Assembly: GCA_002749535.1 (NCBI GenBank) | Contig: MZZL01000020.1 | Location: forward strand, 62,001 to 126,000 | Reading direction: 5' to 3' | Length of the DNA stretch: 64,000 nt | Source of the DNA: Apophysomyces variabilis | Taxonomy: Eukaryota; Mucoromycota; Mucoromycetes; Mucorales; Mucoraceae | Part shown: in pieces, positions 23,354 through 35,065 of the stretch | Position numbering within the stretch: the stretch's first letter is position 1 | How the letters are laid out: each line of letters begins with the position of its first letter | The notes under the pieces: model-generated | Databases searched by the model: none | What the model was told of the DNA's origin: nothing | Seen by the model: the letters and a program-made list of their open reading frames with translations, nothing else | Position numbers and translations under genes: made by a program

Positions 23354-24799
23354 ATGGTCTACACAGCCGCTTTTAAATCGGTCGCTTCTCGCACTAGTAT
23401 CAGAGCTCCTCTTTGCACACGCCGTTTCCTTTCGGCTTCCGCAGGTAATAAACAACAACATTCTAAGAATTTCTCACGCTGACAGTATCCTGTTCTATTT
23501 GACTTCTAGTCAATGTAAGCTTATCTTTTCAATCGTTGAGTAACAGCACCGCTTTGTGGCTGCCAATAGACTGAGACTTACATTTTTGCTGCACGCAATT
23601 TTGTAGGCGGACCGTAACAAGGCTGTTGGCTTCATCGGTTTGGGTCAAATGGTAATAACAACACAAAACTATGTTTGCACCGATGAAACCGGAAAAAGAT
23701 AAATTAACTGAAACCATTTCTTCTCTTCTTAGGGTCATGGCATGGCAAGAAACTTGAGCAAACAGCACACGGGTCCTTTGTACGTCTATGATGTGAATGC
23801 TGCAGCAGTGGAGAAGTTCATTGAAGCCGTTCCTCAAGCCGTCGCATTGACCAGCGCGGGAGATATTGCGGAGAAGGCGGCCACCGTCATCACCATGTTG
23901 CCTGAGCCCGCTCATGTCGAGGGTGTCTACAAATCTATGTTGGATGCTGTGGACAAGGACAGTTTGATGATTGATTCCAGTACTATTGGTCCTGAAACAG
24001 CCCGTCGCGTCGCTGCCGAAATGGCTCGCAAGAACGCCACTGCTTTCGATGCTCCTGTGAGTGGAGGTAATTACCTGTCGACAATAGTTTTTGTTTGGGG
24101 GGAGGAGAAAGGAACGAGTCAAGAAGTGAATGGGGTAGATGCGATGGAAGATGATTGACACGTGTCTTTTTTTTTCTAAAGGTACTATTGGTGCTAACAA
24201 CGGCACTTTGACTTTCATGGTGGGTGGCCCCTCTGAGGCCGCTTTCCAAAAGATCAAGCCTACTTTGAGCACCATGGGTAAGAACGTGGTGTACTGTGGT
24301 GCAAGTGGTACTGGACAGGTTGCGAAGATCTGTAACAACATGATGTTGGCTATTTCCATGATTGGTGTTTCTGAGGCGCTCTTGCTTGGTACCCGTCTTG
24401 GTATGGACCCTGCTTTGTTGGCAGGTATCATGAACACCTCGACTGGCCGCTGCTGGGCCTCTGATACCTGCAACCCCCATCCCGGTGTGTGCCCCAACGC
24501 TCCGGCCGGAAACGGTTACCAAGGTGGATTTGCCAATAAGCTTATCGCTAAGGATCTTCGTCTCGCCATGAAGGCAGCTAGCGAAGTCAACAATACCCCC
24601 ACCTTGGGCGCCATTTCTGCTGAAGTCTACAACGAGTTGGCAAAGACAGACTATGCAAGCCTTGATTTCTCAAGTGTTTACAAGGTAAAAAAAAAAAAAA
24701 GAAAAAAATTTAGGCTCATGAAAACTGTTCATTTACTGATTCTTTTTATTTTAGTATATGGACGTTGAGCAGCCAACCAAGAAGAAGGTCGCCGCTTAA
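23354..24799 (+). CDS. HIBADH: 3-hydroxyisobutyrate dehydrogenase, mitochondrial, 340 aa
   Basis: Exons 23354-23444, 23510-23514, 23607-23651, 23733-24066, 24182-24684 and 24755-24799. The first 30 residues (Ala, Ser, Arg-rich, no acids, ending CTRRFLSASA) are a mitochondrial presequence. The NAD-binding turn GLGQMG is at 43-48, followed by the substrate-site DAPVSGG and the catalytic Lys region GQVAKICNN. The C-terminal half includes GGFANKLIAKDL. The enzyme oxidises 3-hydroxyisobutyrate to methylmalonate semialdehyde in valine breakdown. The second exon is only 5 nt (TCAAT): joining exon 1 straight to exon 3 gives an immediate in-frame stop, and the microexon restores the frame as V-N. Tail-to-tail with mitoferrin. 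Confidence 0.95.
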
Positions 24800-25309
24800 T
24801 GAACAAACCTATCATCTTTTTGACTAGCATTTCCCTTTCTCTCTCCCTTCAAGAAGAAGCAAAAAAAAAGTTGTAAAATACTTTTGTTTACCCTTTCTCA
24901 ATGAAAGAACCCAAAAAAAGAAAAAAGACACACCAATGATAAAGTTCAGGATTTTTCAAATTGATTCTATTGCGAATGACAAAGGAAATTTTTTCTATTA
25001 AAGAAGGAAAGTTTGACTATATACAAATTCAAGCGCCCTTTTTTAGGATCGTTGAGAGGGGAAAAAAAAAATAAATAATAAGAGGAGGATTCAAGAAGAG
25101 AAGAAAATAAAATAAAAGAGATGGGGGTTGTTTTGTTTTTGAAAACAAAAAGGTATGGTACAAAATACAAGAGATGCGTTATAGAGTGAGAGAGCGAGAG
25201 ATTTCAAAGGGAGGGGTCCATGCGTTCAAAGCTTTTGTGGGTAGGAGAGGGTTCGCCTCGGGTAACATGTGCAACGAACGAACCAATAATGGGCTGTGCT
25301 TTTTTTTCT
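24800..25309. other. Convergent 3' flanks
   Basis: A/T-rich tail regions of the dehydrogenase and the mitoferrin gene. No gene is seen. Confidence 0.7.
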
Positions 25310-26444
25310 TTAGAGATGAATAAGATTCTTGTCCTGGGCGGCATGGGTCTTGCTAGTATTATTCGCATCCATAAACCATTTGAAGTATTCGTACACACTC
25401 CAGCTGATGGCGGCGCTCGGCATATGGGTCAACACCCGTGGTCGGAATCCTCTGAAAAAACCTCGAATACCATACCGCTCTTTGATGATCGACATCGCAT
25501 CCATTAGACCTCTGACATTTCGGACTCGCATATCATGGCTGTGTCCACGCGTTTGTAACACCGTCTTGACCACATCCAACGGCGTAGTGACAGAGGAAGC
25601 TACGGCACCAGCCAAAGCCCCTGCGATGACATGTGTCTTTGGATCATATTCCCCGAGCGGATTTAATACTTTACGGAAGAACTCATAGGTAGCAAACTGA
25701 ACCGACTGGAAAGGAATCGACATAGCCAGTGTGGTGGGAAGCGAGATATAAAAAGCGGCCATACCCTCTTTGGCATACACATGACGAGCGCATTCGCGTA
25801 CCGTTCGGTAAGTCGAGTCACGAAGTTGCATGCGTTGCTTAATCACTAAAAAGAGGAATATGAGTTGCTACTATCCCAATACCCTTTCCCCGGGTTCCCA
25901 AGGTAAATAGTGTTATTCCTTACCATCAAATGGATTCATCAAAGTGTCATGCGCAAGCGTAGCACATGCACCAGCAGCGGCAGTTGCCAATGGATGATGG
26001 TCTTCATCACCTTGGTCTGCACCCAAGGCTTCTTTGCAGTACTCATAGGTGGCAAAATGCAAAGCATGCGCCGGTCCAGCCCCAAGCACGACGGAATTCA
26101 CTCCTCGCCATAAACTTCTGGAAGCAGCTCGAAAGGATGCTGAAGAAGAAACATGGGCAGCGGAGGCCAATGCTGATGACGAAGCAGAAGAGGGCACACC
26201 CATCACAGCAGTAGCAGTTCCAGCAGCAGTAGGTCGGGCAGTTTGGATGACTTGCATACGAGTCTGTGAAATTTGTTGAGTCATTAAATTTTTTAATGAA
26301 AACGATGACAACGACACAAACCTTGATGCTATCTACGGGATACATGGCACAGTGTTCGGCAATACCGGCAAGGGCACCTGCTAAAGCATTTTGGGTCATG
26401 GATGAATTGCTTCCAAGGGATTCATAATCGTAGTCGTCCGTCAT
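25310..26444 (-). CDS. Mitochondrial iron carrier, mitoferrin/MRS3-MRS4 type, 332 aa
   Basis: Exons 26444-26322, 26263-25924 and 25845-25310 give 332 residues. All three carrier signatures P-x-D/E-x-x-K/R are present: YPVDSIK (split by intron 1), NPFDVIK (split by intron 2) and TPLDVVK. Six membrane helices are expected in the inner membrane. The family imports ferrous iron for heme and Fe-S cluster assembly. Similarity in pattern, for example HAMYPVDS-like start and FATYE repeats, points to MRS3/MRS4 within the carrier superfamily; this subfamily call is from recall and not from a search. An Ala/Ser-rich insert lies in the first matrix loop around residues 50-75, longer than in typical members. 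Confidence 0.9.
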
Positions 26445-27074
26445 GGTTTCAATTTGAAGATAGAAGATGAATGTGCGTTTTTTCTACAACGGGGAGAACG
26501 TGTGTGTGTGTGTGTGTTTGTATAAAGGTAAATTAGTTTTCCTTTTCTTTTTCCGTTTGGGCCAATGTTCGTATCCTTGTATGGCAAAGAAAGAGATACA
26601 AAGGCACTTAAAGTTAGAAAGAAAAAAAGGGGAGGGGAGGATGAATCAAGAAAGAGAAGGGGGAAAAGAAAAGAGAGCGAAGCGGAACAAGAAGAAGAAG
26701 AAAAAGAAAAACAAGAGAAAGTTTTTTTTTATCCAAGCAAATTAACCCGAGAGAGAAGAGAAGCACAACACACATCGACACGCACGCGCGTAAAAATAAA
26801 AAAGAAAAAAAAACATTAGCGAACCCCTGTCCGACCTCGCCATGACCAATCATCAATGAATCTGATAAGTGTAAAAAAAAATTCTCTAGAGCGACCTAAG
26901 CTTTGTCCCGAACATCCCCGCAGAAAACGCCGAGTGAACATACAGAACGTAACACTAATTGCCAAATACGATATACGATCTGATAAACTATTACACTTTT
27001 CTCCCATAAAACCTATAAGAAAAAAATTTTCATCCTAGTCAATTAAACAAACAAGGGTCAAAAAAAGGAAACAT
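26445..27074. other. Intergenic, purine-rich
   Basis: Promoter side of mitoferrin. It includes a TG microsatellite and a long GA/AAG-rich tract at about 26590-26760. Frames here are low-complexity and unsupported. Confidence 0.65.
26500..26517. repeat. TG dinucleotide microsatellite
   Basis: About nine GT units, immediately upstream of the mitoferrin start codon region. Confidence 0.85.
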
Positions 27075-28635
27075 TCATTCCATGTGATGGACTGTATGAC
27101 GGCAATCTCTGTTATTGTCATGGTCGCCACCACCTTCATGATATCGAGAACCAACCAAGGGTGCAGTCCTACTACTCCATCGAACACAGCTGTTGTTGGT
27201 CAAAGTAGGACTATCCACATCAAAAGGAATGGCAGCAACAGCTTCTTCCTCTCCTTCCAAACGATGAGAACAATGCGTAGCAGGCCTCTTGGCTGAACCA
27301 CAGAGCCAACGTTGATCGGGTTCAATCAAATAACTTTCCAGTACATCTCTCTCCAGCATCTCTTTTGAAACGGGTTGTTCTCCTCTTCTTCCAGATTCCC
27401 CTGTTTGTTGGTTACGCTCTTGGCTGACTTGGTATTCCCAGCCGTTGCCTTGGAGATCCTGGCTCGAGCAATGATGACGACCATATTTAAGTTGCTTGAT
27501 GATAAGATAGGAAGCCAAATACCCTAAAAAAGGCAGGGAATGACAAAAGTTAAGAACCCAGGAATTACATAAACATATTCTGAAAGAAAAAGTCCCATCT
27601 GTCTTTCCTGAATAAGAAGGAGGAAGGACAAATGTTGAGTGATTCTTGACTTTGTTTACTCACAGTCTATGGTGTATAAAATAGGTGTACTGCCGCCCAA
27701 TACATGCAAGGTAAGTAGAATGCCTGTCAGGATATTTGACAAACAGACACCGAAACTAGATGGCAACCAAACAATAAAAAAAAATGAAATGGTTCATTAC
27801 TTTTTCTATTTCTTTTCACTTACCAATAGATGAGGCCTTCTTTGATCAGTGTTCGGTGAATACTACGGTTCAGTTCCATATAGTGTTTGTAGATGACACG
27901 AACGAAACACAACGATAGGAATGTATTCGAAACAAAGTCAATACTCGCTTTCATGATCACAATATAAACCGCTGAAATGTTTTTTTGCAAGAGAAATTAA
28001 TTATTCTTTGCTTTTTTTTACCCAATCTGTTGGTTATCATGGAGAGAAGACTTACGGTATTCTGTCATACAGACGCCTCCATGGTAAAATGAGAAGGATC
28101 GACCAATGGTCAGATTAAGAATGATGAAAAGGACAAGACCGGCGATAGAGATAGATCCAAAAAACAAAATGGCTTTCGAAGAATCATTGCCGACGTAAGC
28201 TTTCCATATGAGAACGATCTGAAGGGCAATATCACCCAAATTGACACCAACGACAGAAAAAAACAAGCGCTATATGATGAAAAGAAAAAGGAGGTCAACT
28301 CTTTTTTTTCTTTTGACTTCCTGGCGCTATGGCTCTCTTTCTTGTGTGTTTTATATATGGCTTACAAAGTTACAGTCCATTTCGACCAAGGAGGCCAGCA
28401 AGGTGACAAAGGTCACGACGACGCCGAGAACCGCTTGAACAAATACAATGGCATGGATTGGCTTGCGTACCATGTAAAGCATCCATCCGGATCGAATAGA
28501 TTGCCAAATAAAACAGGACATCCCGACGCTGACAAACATAATGGAAAAAGCCGCTTCAGCTGGGATATCTACAGGTATGCTTGTAGGCGTATTAGGCAAA
28601 GAAGTGGTGCGATTACTATGATTTATGTTATTCAT
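27075..28635 (-). CDS. Orphan seven-transmembrane protein with long hydrophilic tail, 390 aa
   Basis: Exons 28635-28366, 28269-28056, 27971-27824, 27755-27664 and 27523-27075 keep one frame for 391 codons. Seven hydrophobic segments are visible: AAFSIMFVSVGMSCFIW, AIVFVQAVLGVVVTFVTLL, LFFSVVGVNLGDIALQIVLI, AILFFGSISIAGLVLFII, a fifth in VYIVIMKASIDFVSNTFLSL, a sixth in SNILTGILLTLHVLG and a seventh near YTIDWYLASYLII. The N-terminus is short with two sequons (NHS, NRT) before the first segment. A soluble tail of about 135 residues rich in Glu, Gln and His follows the last segment. The topology resembles a G-protein-coupled receptor, but I recognise no receptor class signature, so function is open. 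Confidence 0.8.
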
Positions 28636-29471
28636 GATTAATAGATAGCCCTATTGGTGGAATAAAAAATTAGAGGAAGAACAAGGTAAAAAGAAGAAAG
28701 AGGGCAGATGTAAGAAAAGAAAATGAGTGAAAGAAAGTAGGAAGAAAAGATTGCGTCTGTGTCAGCTTCTGCAGCTATAGATTGCTTTGTCTCTTCTCCT
28801 TTGGAAAAATATGAACCATTCATCCGCTTGATTTCTTTTTTTTCTTTTACTTTCAGATGCTTCAACCTACAAGGAAAAAAAAGAGTATGCACTGGTCCAT
28901 TCCCTTTTCCCATGAGCTATCAAGGTATGCTGAAATACAAGAACGAACTATATAGAGTAGTTCAATTTTGTCTCGTTTTCTTTCTGCTAAGTAAGCATTT
29001 CTATTGAAGATATCTTCTATTCTTCTTTTGATGCAGTAAAAGATTGTGATTGGCTGGATTGATCAATGGATCAAACAGTCGTACCTAATTCAACGCGCGG
29101 AATCACTGAACGCGTCAAAAGAAAAGAAACTCCAAACTTTACCTTTCCCCCAAACCCTCTTTCCATTTCGTCATCGGTTATTAATAAATTAACACCCTAC
29201 ATGATTGTCTTTTGTTCTTATTTCTTCTCTTTTTCACGTTGAGAAAGTACGATATCTCTTTTTCATTACTGAGATAACGACAAAAATAAGAAAGAATCCA
29301 GTAAAGATGAGAGGTAAAGCAGAAAGAAACTTTCAAAAACAAAAATTATAATAGTAGCTATGGAAACAAAGATATGTTTGTCAGGTATGACTGCATCCAA
29401 CTTTTTCCATTCTTTTCTCTGTTCCTTTTTTTTTTGCTTCGCGAATCAATGTTCTTTTTCGCCAGGTTATC
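28636..29471. other. Intergenic, no gene seen
   Basis: Upstream of the seven-TM gene and downstream of the next minus-strand gene. Low-complexity A/G-rich stretches occur; no supported frame. Confidence 0.6.
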
Positions 29472-30101
29472 TCAAGCGTCGACGATCACTTGGTTTGACC
29501 CAGAAGAGAGGGCTATCAAACTCTGAGCAGCTTCAATCATCTTTGCTAATTGATATCGACTCATTTCTGGTCTTCGCGCGAGTTCTTGCCGCCAGACATC
29601 TGTCTCTTCCCACTGAATCGTTTGGTTAGACAGACTGATTTCCTCTTTTGGTTGTGGGCGTGGTGGGGTGGCATAGTCCAACTGCATGATCTCATAACGG
29701 CATTCTGTCGATCGCTGTCTCCTCCGTCGACGACGTTTGTGTTGAAGAGGATCGATTACCGCGGAAGAGGAGGAAGAGGACGATCTGGGTGCCAACGAGA
29801 AAACAGAGGTCGAGCAACGGTCGGTGGTACAGGACTTAGATGGTAGGTGATATGGACTTTGTGATGGTTCGTGAGAAGCTGGTGGTGTTAAGGCGGTAAA
29901 CGTGGCGGGAGACAAGGACTTATGAACCATGAATGGTTCTTTTGAGTTGTGAAAGGAAGATGGTGTAAAGATGGAAAATACAACGGTGCTATGATTTGTT
30001 TTTGGCATGGTGACGAGAACTAATAATAGTTTTCCGTTTTGATTTCTTTCTTTGACCCACACTCTTTCTTTCTGTTTTGTTAATGAGCTGTCGAGGTACA
30101 C
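29472..30101 (-). CDS. Uncharacterised, probably nuclear protein, up to 209 aa
   Basis: A single open frame. Two start choices exist: Met at 30101, or Met at 30008 (MPKTNHS), which gives 178 residues and avoids a Lys/Arg-rich leader-like segment. The middle is Ser/Thr/Pro-rich and carries a strong basic cluster KRRRRRRQR that could be a nuclear localisation signal. The C-terminal 45 residues (WEETDVWRQELARR, then an amphipathic helix MSRYQLAKMIEAAQSLIALS) look like the folded and probably conserved part. I do not recognise a family. An unseen upstream exon is possible. Confidence 0.5.
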   Translation of the reverse strand: MYLDSSLTKQKERVWVKERNQNGKLLLVLVTMPKTNHSTVVFSIFTPSSFHNSKEPFMVHKSLSPATFTALTPPASHEPSQSPYHLPSKSCTTDRCSTSVFSLAPRSSSSSSSAVIDPLQHKRRRRRRQRSTECRYEIMQLDYATPPRPQPKEEISLSNQTIQWEETDVWRQELARRPEMSRYQLAKMIEAAQSLIALSSGSNQVIVDA

Positions 30102-30477
30102 TTTTTTTGGTTTCTGTTCACGGTCATGTTCAACATGAGGTTCGTTTCAGCAAGACTCGACTTACGTTTGAAAGAAAGAAAACGGTGTGCGTATTTTTAA
30201 CGTTGTAAATAAAACAAACGGAAAGAAAGAAGAAAAGGGGTTATACAGGGAAGAAAACGCCAAAAGAAAAAGGGTAAAAGGAAAAAAGAAGTATAAAAGA
30301 AGCGAAACAAGTGTGTGTATATGTGTATAGAAGGCCAAAAAGGCTAAGGACAATCCGAAATGTCCATATTAGGCAAAGGGCAAGGCGGCTATCGAAAAGA
30401 AATAAGAGGCCATGGGTCACTCCGACCCTCCAAAGATGGAAAATGGCACTTTTCTGGTTGAAATGAAAGGATTTTGT
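30102..30477. other. Intergenic, no gene seen
   Basis: Purine-rich on the + strand; sits between two minus-strand genes. Confidence 0.65.
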
Positions 30478-31761
30478 TTACAAAGGCTTTTGGGCCAGTA
30501 CACCAAATAAGGCTGTTTTGCAACCGGAAGTAGCCATGTCGGTACTAATTTCCTCCAAAAATTTCTTTTGTTCTTCAGGTGTCTCTAGTCCAAGTCGAGG
30601 AGCAAACATCTTCATACCGCTCTTAAATCCTTGCTTCCAATCCCATACAAACTTCCTCCCCAAATTGGTCGGAGCAGCTAAAAAATTAATATTCCTTAGT
30701 TTAAGTGGCCACATCTTAAAAGAAATCTGATCAAAGCAAACACACTTACAGAACTCAACATAACGATAGTCAGTTTGGATAACGTTGGCCCCAGCTTCGG
30801 TTACATATTTCTCCAATGACTTGGCAATATCTGGATCCTGGCCGCGGTCATGGCAAATATCTCGGACTACAAGAAAAACAAGATAGCATTAGAAAGAGAA
30901 AGAAAAAAATATCCACAGAGATCATAGAAAACCTACGAGTTTGCATTCCCTTTCGAGATACTGGCCCGCCATTAACCAAGAGATCATACTCCATTACATG
31001 AAGGATCCCACCGGGTTTGACCAAGCGTAATCCCTCCTTAATGGCGTTGGGCCATTCTTCTTTACGTAGAGCAAGAATAAGCAAACGTATGTGGACCATA
31101 TCGAATGAATTATCGGGAAAATCAATCTTTTCCAGAATGTTGCCATAACCAAAGGTAACGTTTTCCAATGTGATGTTCTTTACGCGTACGTCCGCAATAT
31201 CAACACCAGTGAATTTACTGTTTGGGTAAGCCATACCCATATCCATCGCCCACATGCCAGAACCGCAACCTATATCAAGCACATCACATCCTTTTTCAAG
31301 ATCTACAAACTCTGGCGTGCGAGATAGTACGTTGCTATGGAAATGAAAGTGTTGGTATATTAATTGTGCCGACGCGTTATTTTTTTTTCTTCTCTACCCG
31401 TTGTACAACTCTTTGATAGCAAGATGTTGCTAAAAAAGACAAGGGACATAAATTAAAAAAAAAAAAGATTGGATTAACGGACGTGTATATTTTTGGTTGG
31501 GGATCGTGTTTTGTGTTTGTTTGTGAAGATGCTTACGACGGTTAGACGTTCTTGCTCTTCTTCATCCTTAGGCAACCAATAAGTGGAAGTTTCAACATCA
31601 TGATAAACTCTGTCTAGTGGTAGCGAAGTTAACGAGTGGCTGGGCGATGTTTGATCGTTCGTCAGTCCTGGAGCAGTAGTTTCTGAAGATGCCATATCAA
31701 TTGGATATCGTTGTCCTTTGTCCGATTTACGAGGCGAACCTCTTGAGACGATATGACCCAT
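30478..31761 (-). CDS. SAM-dependent methyltransferase (class I), 323 aa
   Basis: Exons 31761-31537, 31429-31398, 31334-30937, 30866-30750 and 30677-30478 give 323 residues. Motif I is a classical DIGCGSGMWAMD, followed by strand-2 acid GVDIAD, then LVKPGGILHVMEYD. It starts MGHIVSRGSPRK: Gly2 with Ser6 and a basic stretch, compatible with N-myristoylation. It is a paralogue of the gene at 174-2135: both have the YWLPKD / FLPKDW pre-domain segment, a 32-nt second exon encoding a QHLAIKELYN-type helix and a 117-nt exon. The 398-nt exon here equals three exons there (85+270+40), so introns were lost here or gained there. The substrate is unknown. Confidence 0.9.
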
Positions 31762-34700
31762 GCCGACTTTATATACTTTTTTTTTCTGTTGTGTTCAACT
31801 ACGGCACCGACGGGGAAAAAATAGAGGCAATGGAGGAGAGAGAAAAAAACCAGAATAACGAGAGTCCGCCAGTGAACGTAGGCTGTCTTCAATGTGCTTT
31901 GGTAACACCATTTTTGGATAGTGCTGAGATGAACAAAAGAGACTGCATATGAATTAGGTTCAAGTCACGCACTCAGAAATAGCCTTTTTGCTGGTCTGTA
32001 CGACGGTGACACCAACACCTGGCTACTCTATTTCTTAAGTGGCCGGGGCCTGGCCTTCTTACTGTAGTTCACCCCTTTTCCCCATGAGCAACACTTGTTT
32101 TTGCATACTTTTACTGCTTAATATGGATCCAGAAAATGGCTTGCTTCGCCTTCTCTTAGCTTGATAGTACAATTATCCAAAATATAAACTCAAAACAAGT
32201 ATCTCACTAGGATTGACATATCGGTTACACAAGCAAAACGAGAAATTCGGCCAAAAACACGAGACTTTTTCTTTTAGTTTTCAAAAGCCGGGATATCAGA
32301 TGACATTCTTCTTTTTTTCCTTCCGTTTACTAACCAGGCGGTAATGAAGGTGGAAAAGAATGAAAAAGAAAAATATCTCGGAACCTGTTTGTCCGTGCAA
32401 CGTGTGATGTCAAAATTGAATTGGTTGCTACACATGCCACACAGCACCATTATAGTATGGTATCGATCTACTCGTTACCCAGAAAAACACAAAAAGTCAC
32501 GGTCCTGTACAGCCACTCGTCTTTCTCCTCGTTAGGAGGCTAAGCAACCAAAAAAAAAAGAAAAATTACACCACTTTTATCGGTCAAACGCCAAATATTA
32601 ACACCACTAGATAGCACGGTGATTTTAGCCATTGTTATTGTTTGCGTGTGGCCATACATGCCCAATGAAAGGAAGGCAATGAACAAATAGAATGGATGTG
32701 TTATACATCAATAGATGGGCAACCAATCTTTGCAGGACTTCCCCTCCAATGCGCTGCCATGTCTGACAAGTGTGCCGACCCTTAGCTTTGTCAATTAAAA
32801 CACTTGATAAGCAATATCAATGCCTGAAAAACACGGCTGAATTCCAGACTATCGATTATCAATAATCTCTCTTTTGCTTTTCTTTCTTCGGAAGCTGCTG
32901 TTCGATCGCTTGCGTTCAAGTCTGCCTTATTGATACTTCATCCAGGCTATTTTGAGCATAAAACTTGCTCTAGGGGAGGCACCTGACCTTCCCGATCTCT
33001 GCTAGTTTTTATCGAGGTATCGTGGTTCTTCATAGAATAGTTTTCGTTAAGCAAAATAAACAATTATAGTTCATTGAGACCAACGTTCAATCTGCACTGG
33101 ACTCGGTCGCTTCGATTCCTGATGTGCTACCCTTTATTTAATTGAAAAATGCTAATCTTTTTCGCTGGCTTGACCAAAATGAAGCTGGCCAAATGAAAGC
33201 TGATTGAATTCACAAAAAAGTTAAAACGAAAGCAAACATATATAGGTTATAGTCCGTTATTAAACGATGGCTGTCTCTGCCTTTGCTATGAAGTATTAGC
33301 GTAATTTGGCCGTCAAATGTGCAACCATTTTTCGGGATATGCGAAATATTTGCAAATATCGCACATTAGGAAGTGTTTCGGGAATTGTGGATTGGTTGGT
33401 ATACTTGGAGACATTGAAATCACCGCGTTTTTAGTGATGTCTTTCTCTTCATTTCCCTTGGACAATAAATTTACGTACTAAAAATGTTTAGGATAGCAAA
33501 AAAATGATGGATTCATGGTTGAAAATTATCATAGTCATATTTGCAGTTGTCCTTTAACCGCTTAAAAGATAGAAACAAAGGTCGACAAAAACATTCGCCT
33601 ATTCCTAACGCTTTGTGCTTGTTGGAATAGTTCGTCATATTCGAGCAGTAAGCTAATAGTTTTTCTTTGATTCATATCGGTTTGTCACCTTTATCAATCA
33701 TTACACGCGCATTAGTGAAAATCAAGGATACATGTAGGTATTGTCGAGATTTTCTTGCAATTCAGTAAAGTCTTCATGTTGACAAGTTTCGCATTAGATT
33801 ACCTCTTTCTGATTGCTCCGTTTGAAGACATAGACACTGTTTGCTTTTATCACACAGTAAGTGAAAGAGGCCGTCTGTGTTGCTTATGGAAAAAGGTGTG
33901 CGCAACTGGGCTATACTGTGGATATAATATGTAAAGCTTACTACTGCAGTCATTCACTGGGCTTGGTATAGAACGATCCATGTGTTTATGGGAAAATTCC
34001 CAGGGCCTTGGTAGCCTAAACCAAACAGCTGTGAGAAAGAGAAACGAAGAAATTTACTATGTTTGCGAAAGTGAAGTTGTGATTGGTATGACAACCAAAA
34101 ACATTCTCTCAAGCTAGAAAGGCGTGGCTGCTTGTTGAATAGAAGACTCTGAAGGCAGGACAATTAGAGTGAAGCTCAGTAGAAGCTTAATGAACTGTCC
34201 TAACCTTTGGCGTACAGCCGAAAATAGAGAGGCTGAACCCATTTTTGTCCAAAAACAGAATAAACATGCAGAAAGTTTTACGTGGTGTATAGGGGTCAAT
34301 GCTGTGTAACACGTTCCTTATCCAGGTGACTTGTGGATGCATTTACAGAATACTCCTTAAGGCGTATCAGGATCTTAAAGCACGAAGGTGTCGGTACCCC
34401 CATTGGCTGAAGATAACGGTAGCGAGATCATAGACATATCCACCTTGGTACACAACATCAGACATAGCGAGCTTTATCATGAATTGATCTAGCAATCGGT
34501 TGCGGTCAGTAATTGATGTACTTGGATTGCATTACGATTCGTTAACCCGTTGCCCGGTTTTTCGTCACTTTTTCCTTTAAAAAAGCCATGTGTGGATATA
34601 GCGATTTTACCTCGGATACCGCTCCCATTCCCCTCTCCTCCCACATATTATGTCAGCGGGTCGTTACGGTTTATCAGACGCCGCTTGACATATTGACTAT

Positions 34701-35065
34701 TAGGAATAGCGGAGGAATAAATCAAACGTAGTGCCCCAACAGTTGATAGAGTGTCCGAGACTACTATTTTCTCGGGCACTATCATTACATGCTATAATTA
34801 TAGGCACTATGGTCTACCCACTTATACAATGTTTTGTAACACATCTATGTCCATAATGGATCAACGCTATTAGCAAACCTATATCTTTATACGCTTGCCT
34901 TACTGCATGCTGGTGTCACCCACTTTCCCTGTTCGCTGAAAAGTCACAGCGAAAAAAGCAGACTTTGTGACTTTGTTATTGCTGTCGGAAGGGTCAATTT
35001 TTCTTTTTTCGTTGCTGGCATTGCTGTGTTTTCTCCAACTTCTCTTTTTTATCTGAGACCGAGCC
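31762..35065. other. Gene-poor stretch (3.3 kb)
   Basis: No coding region, tRNA or repeat family could be supported. Short frames at 32344-32535, 33954-34163 and 34114-34299 lack motifs. The last 100 bases form a T-rich leader before eRF3. Confidence 0.55.
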
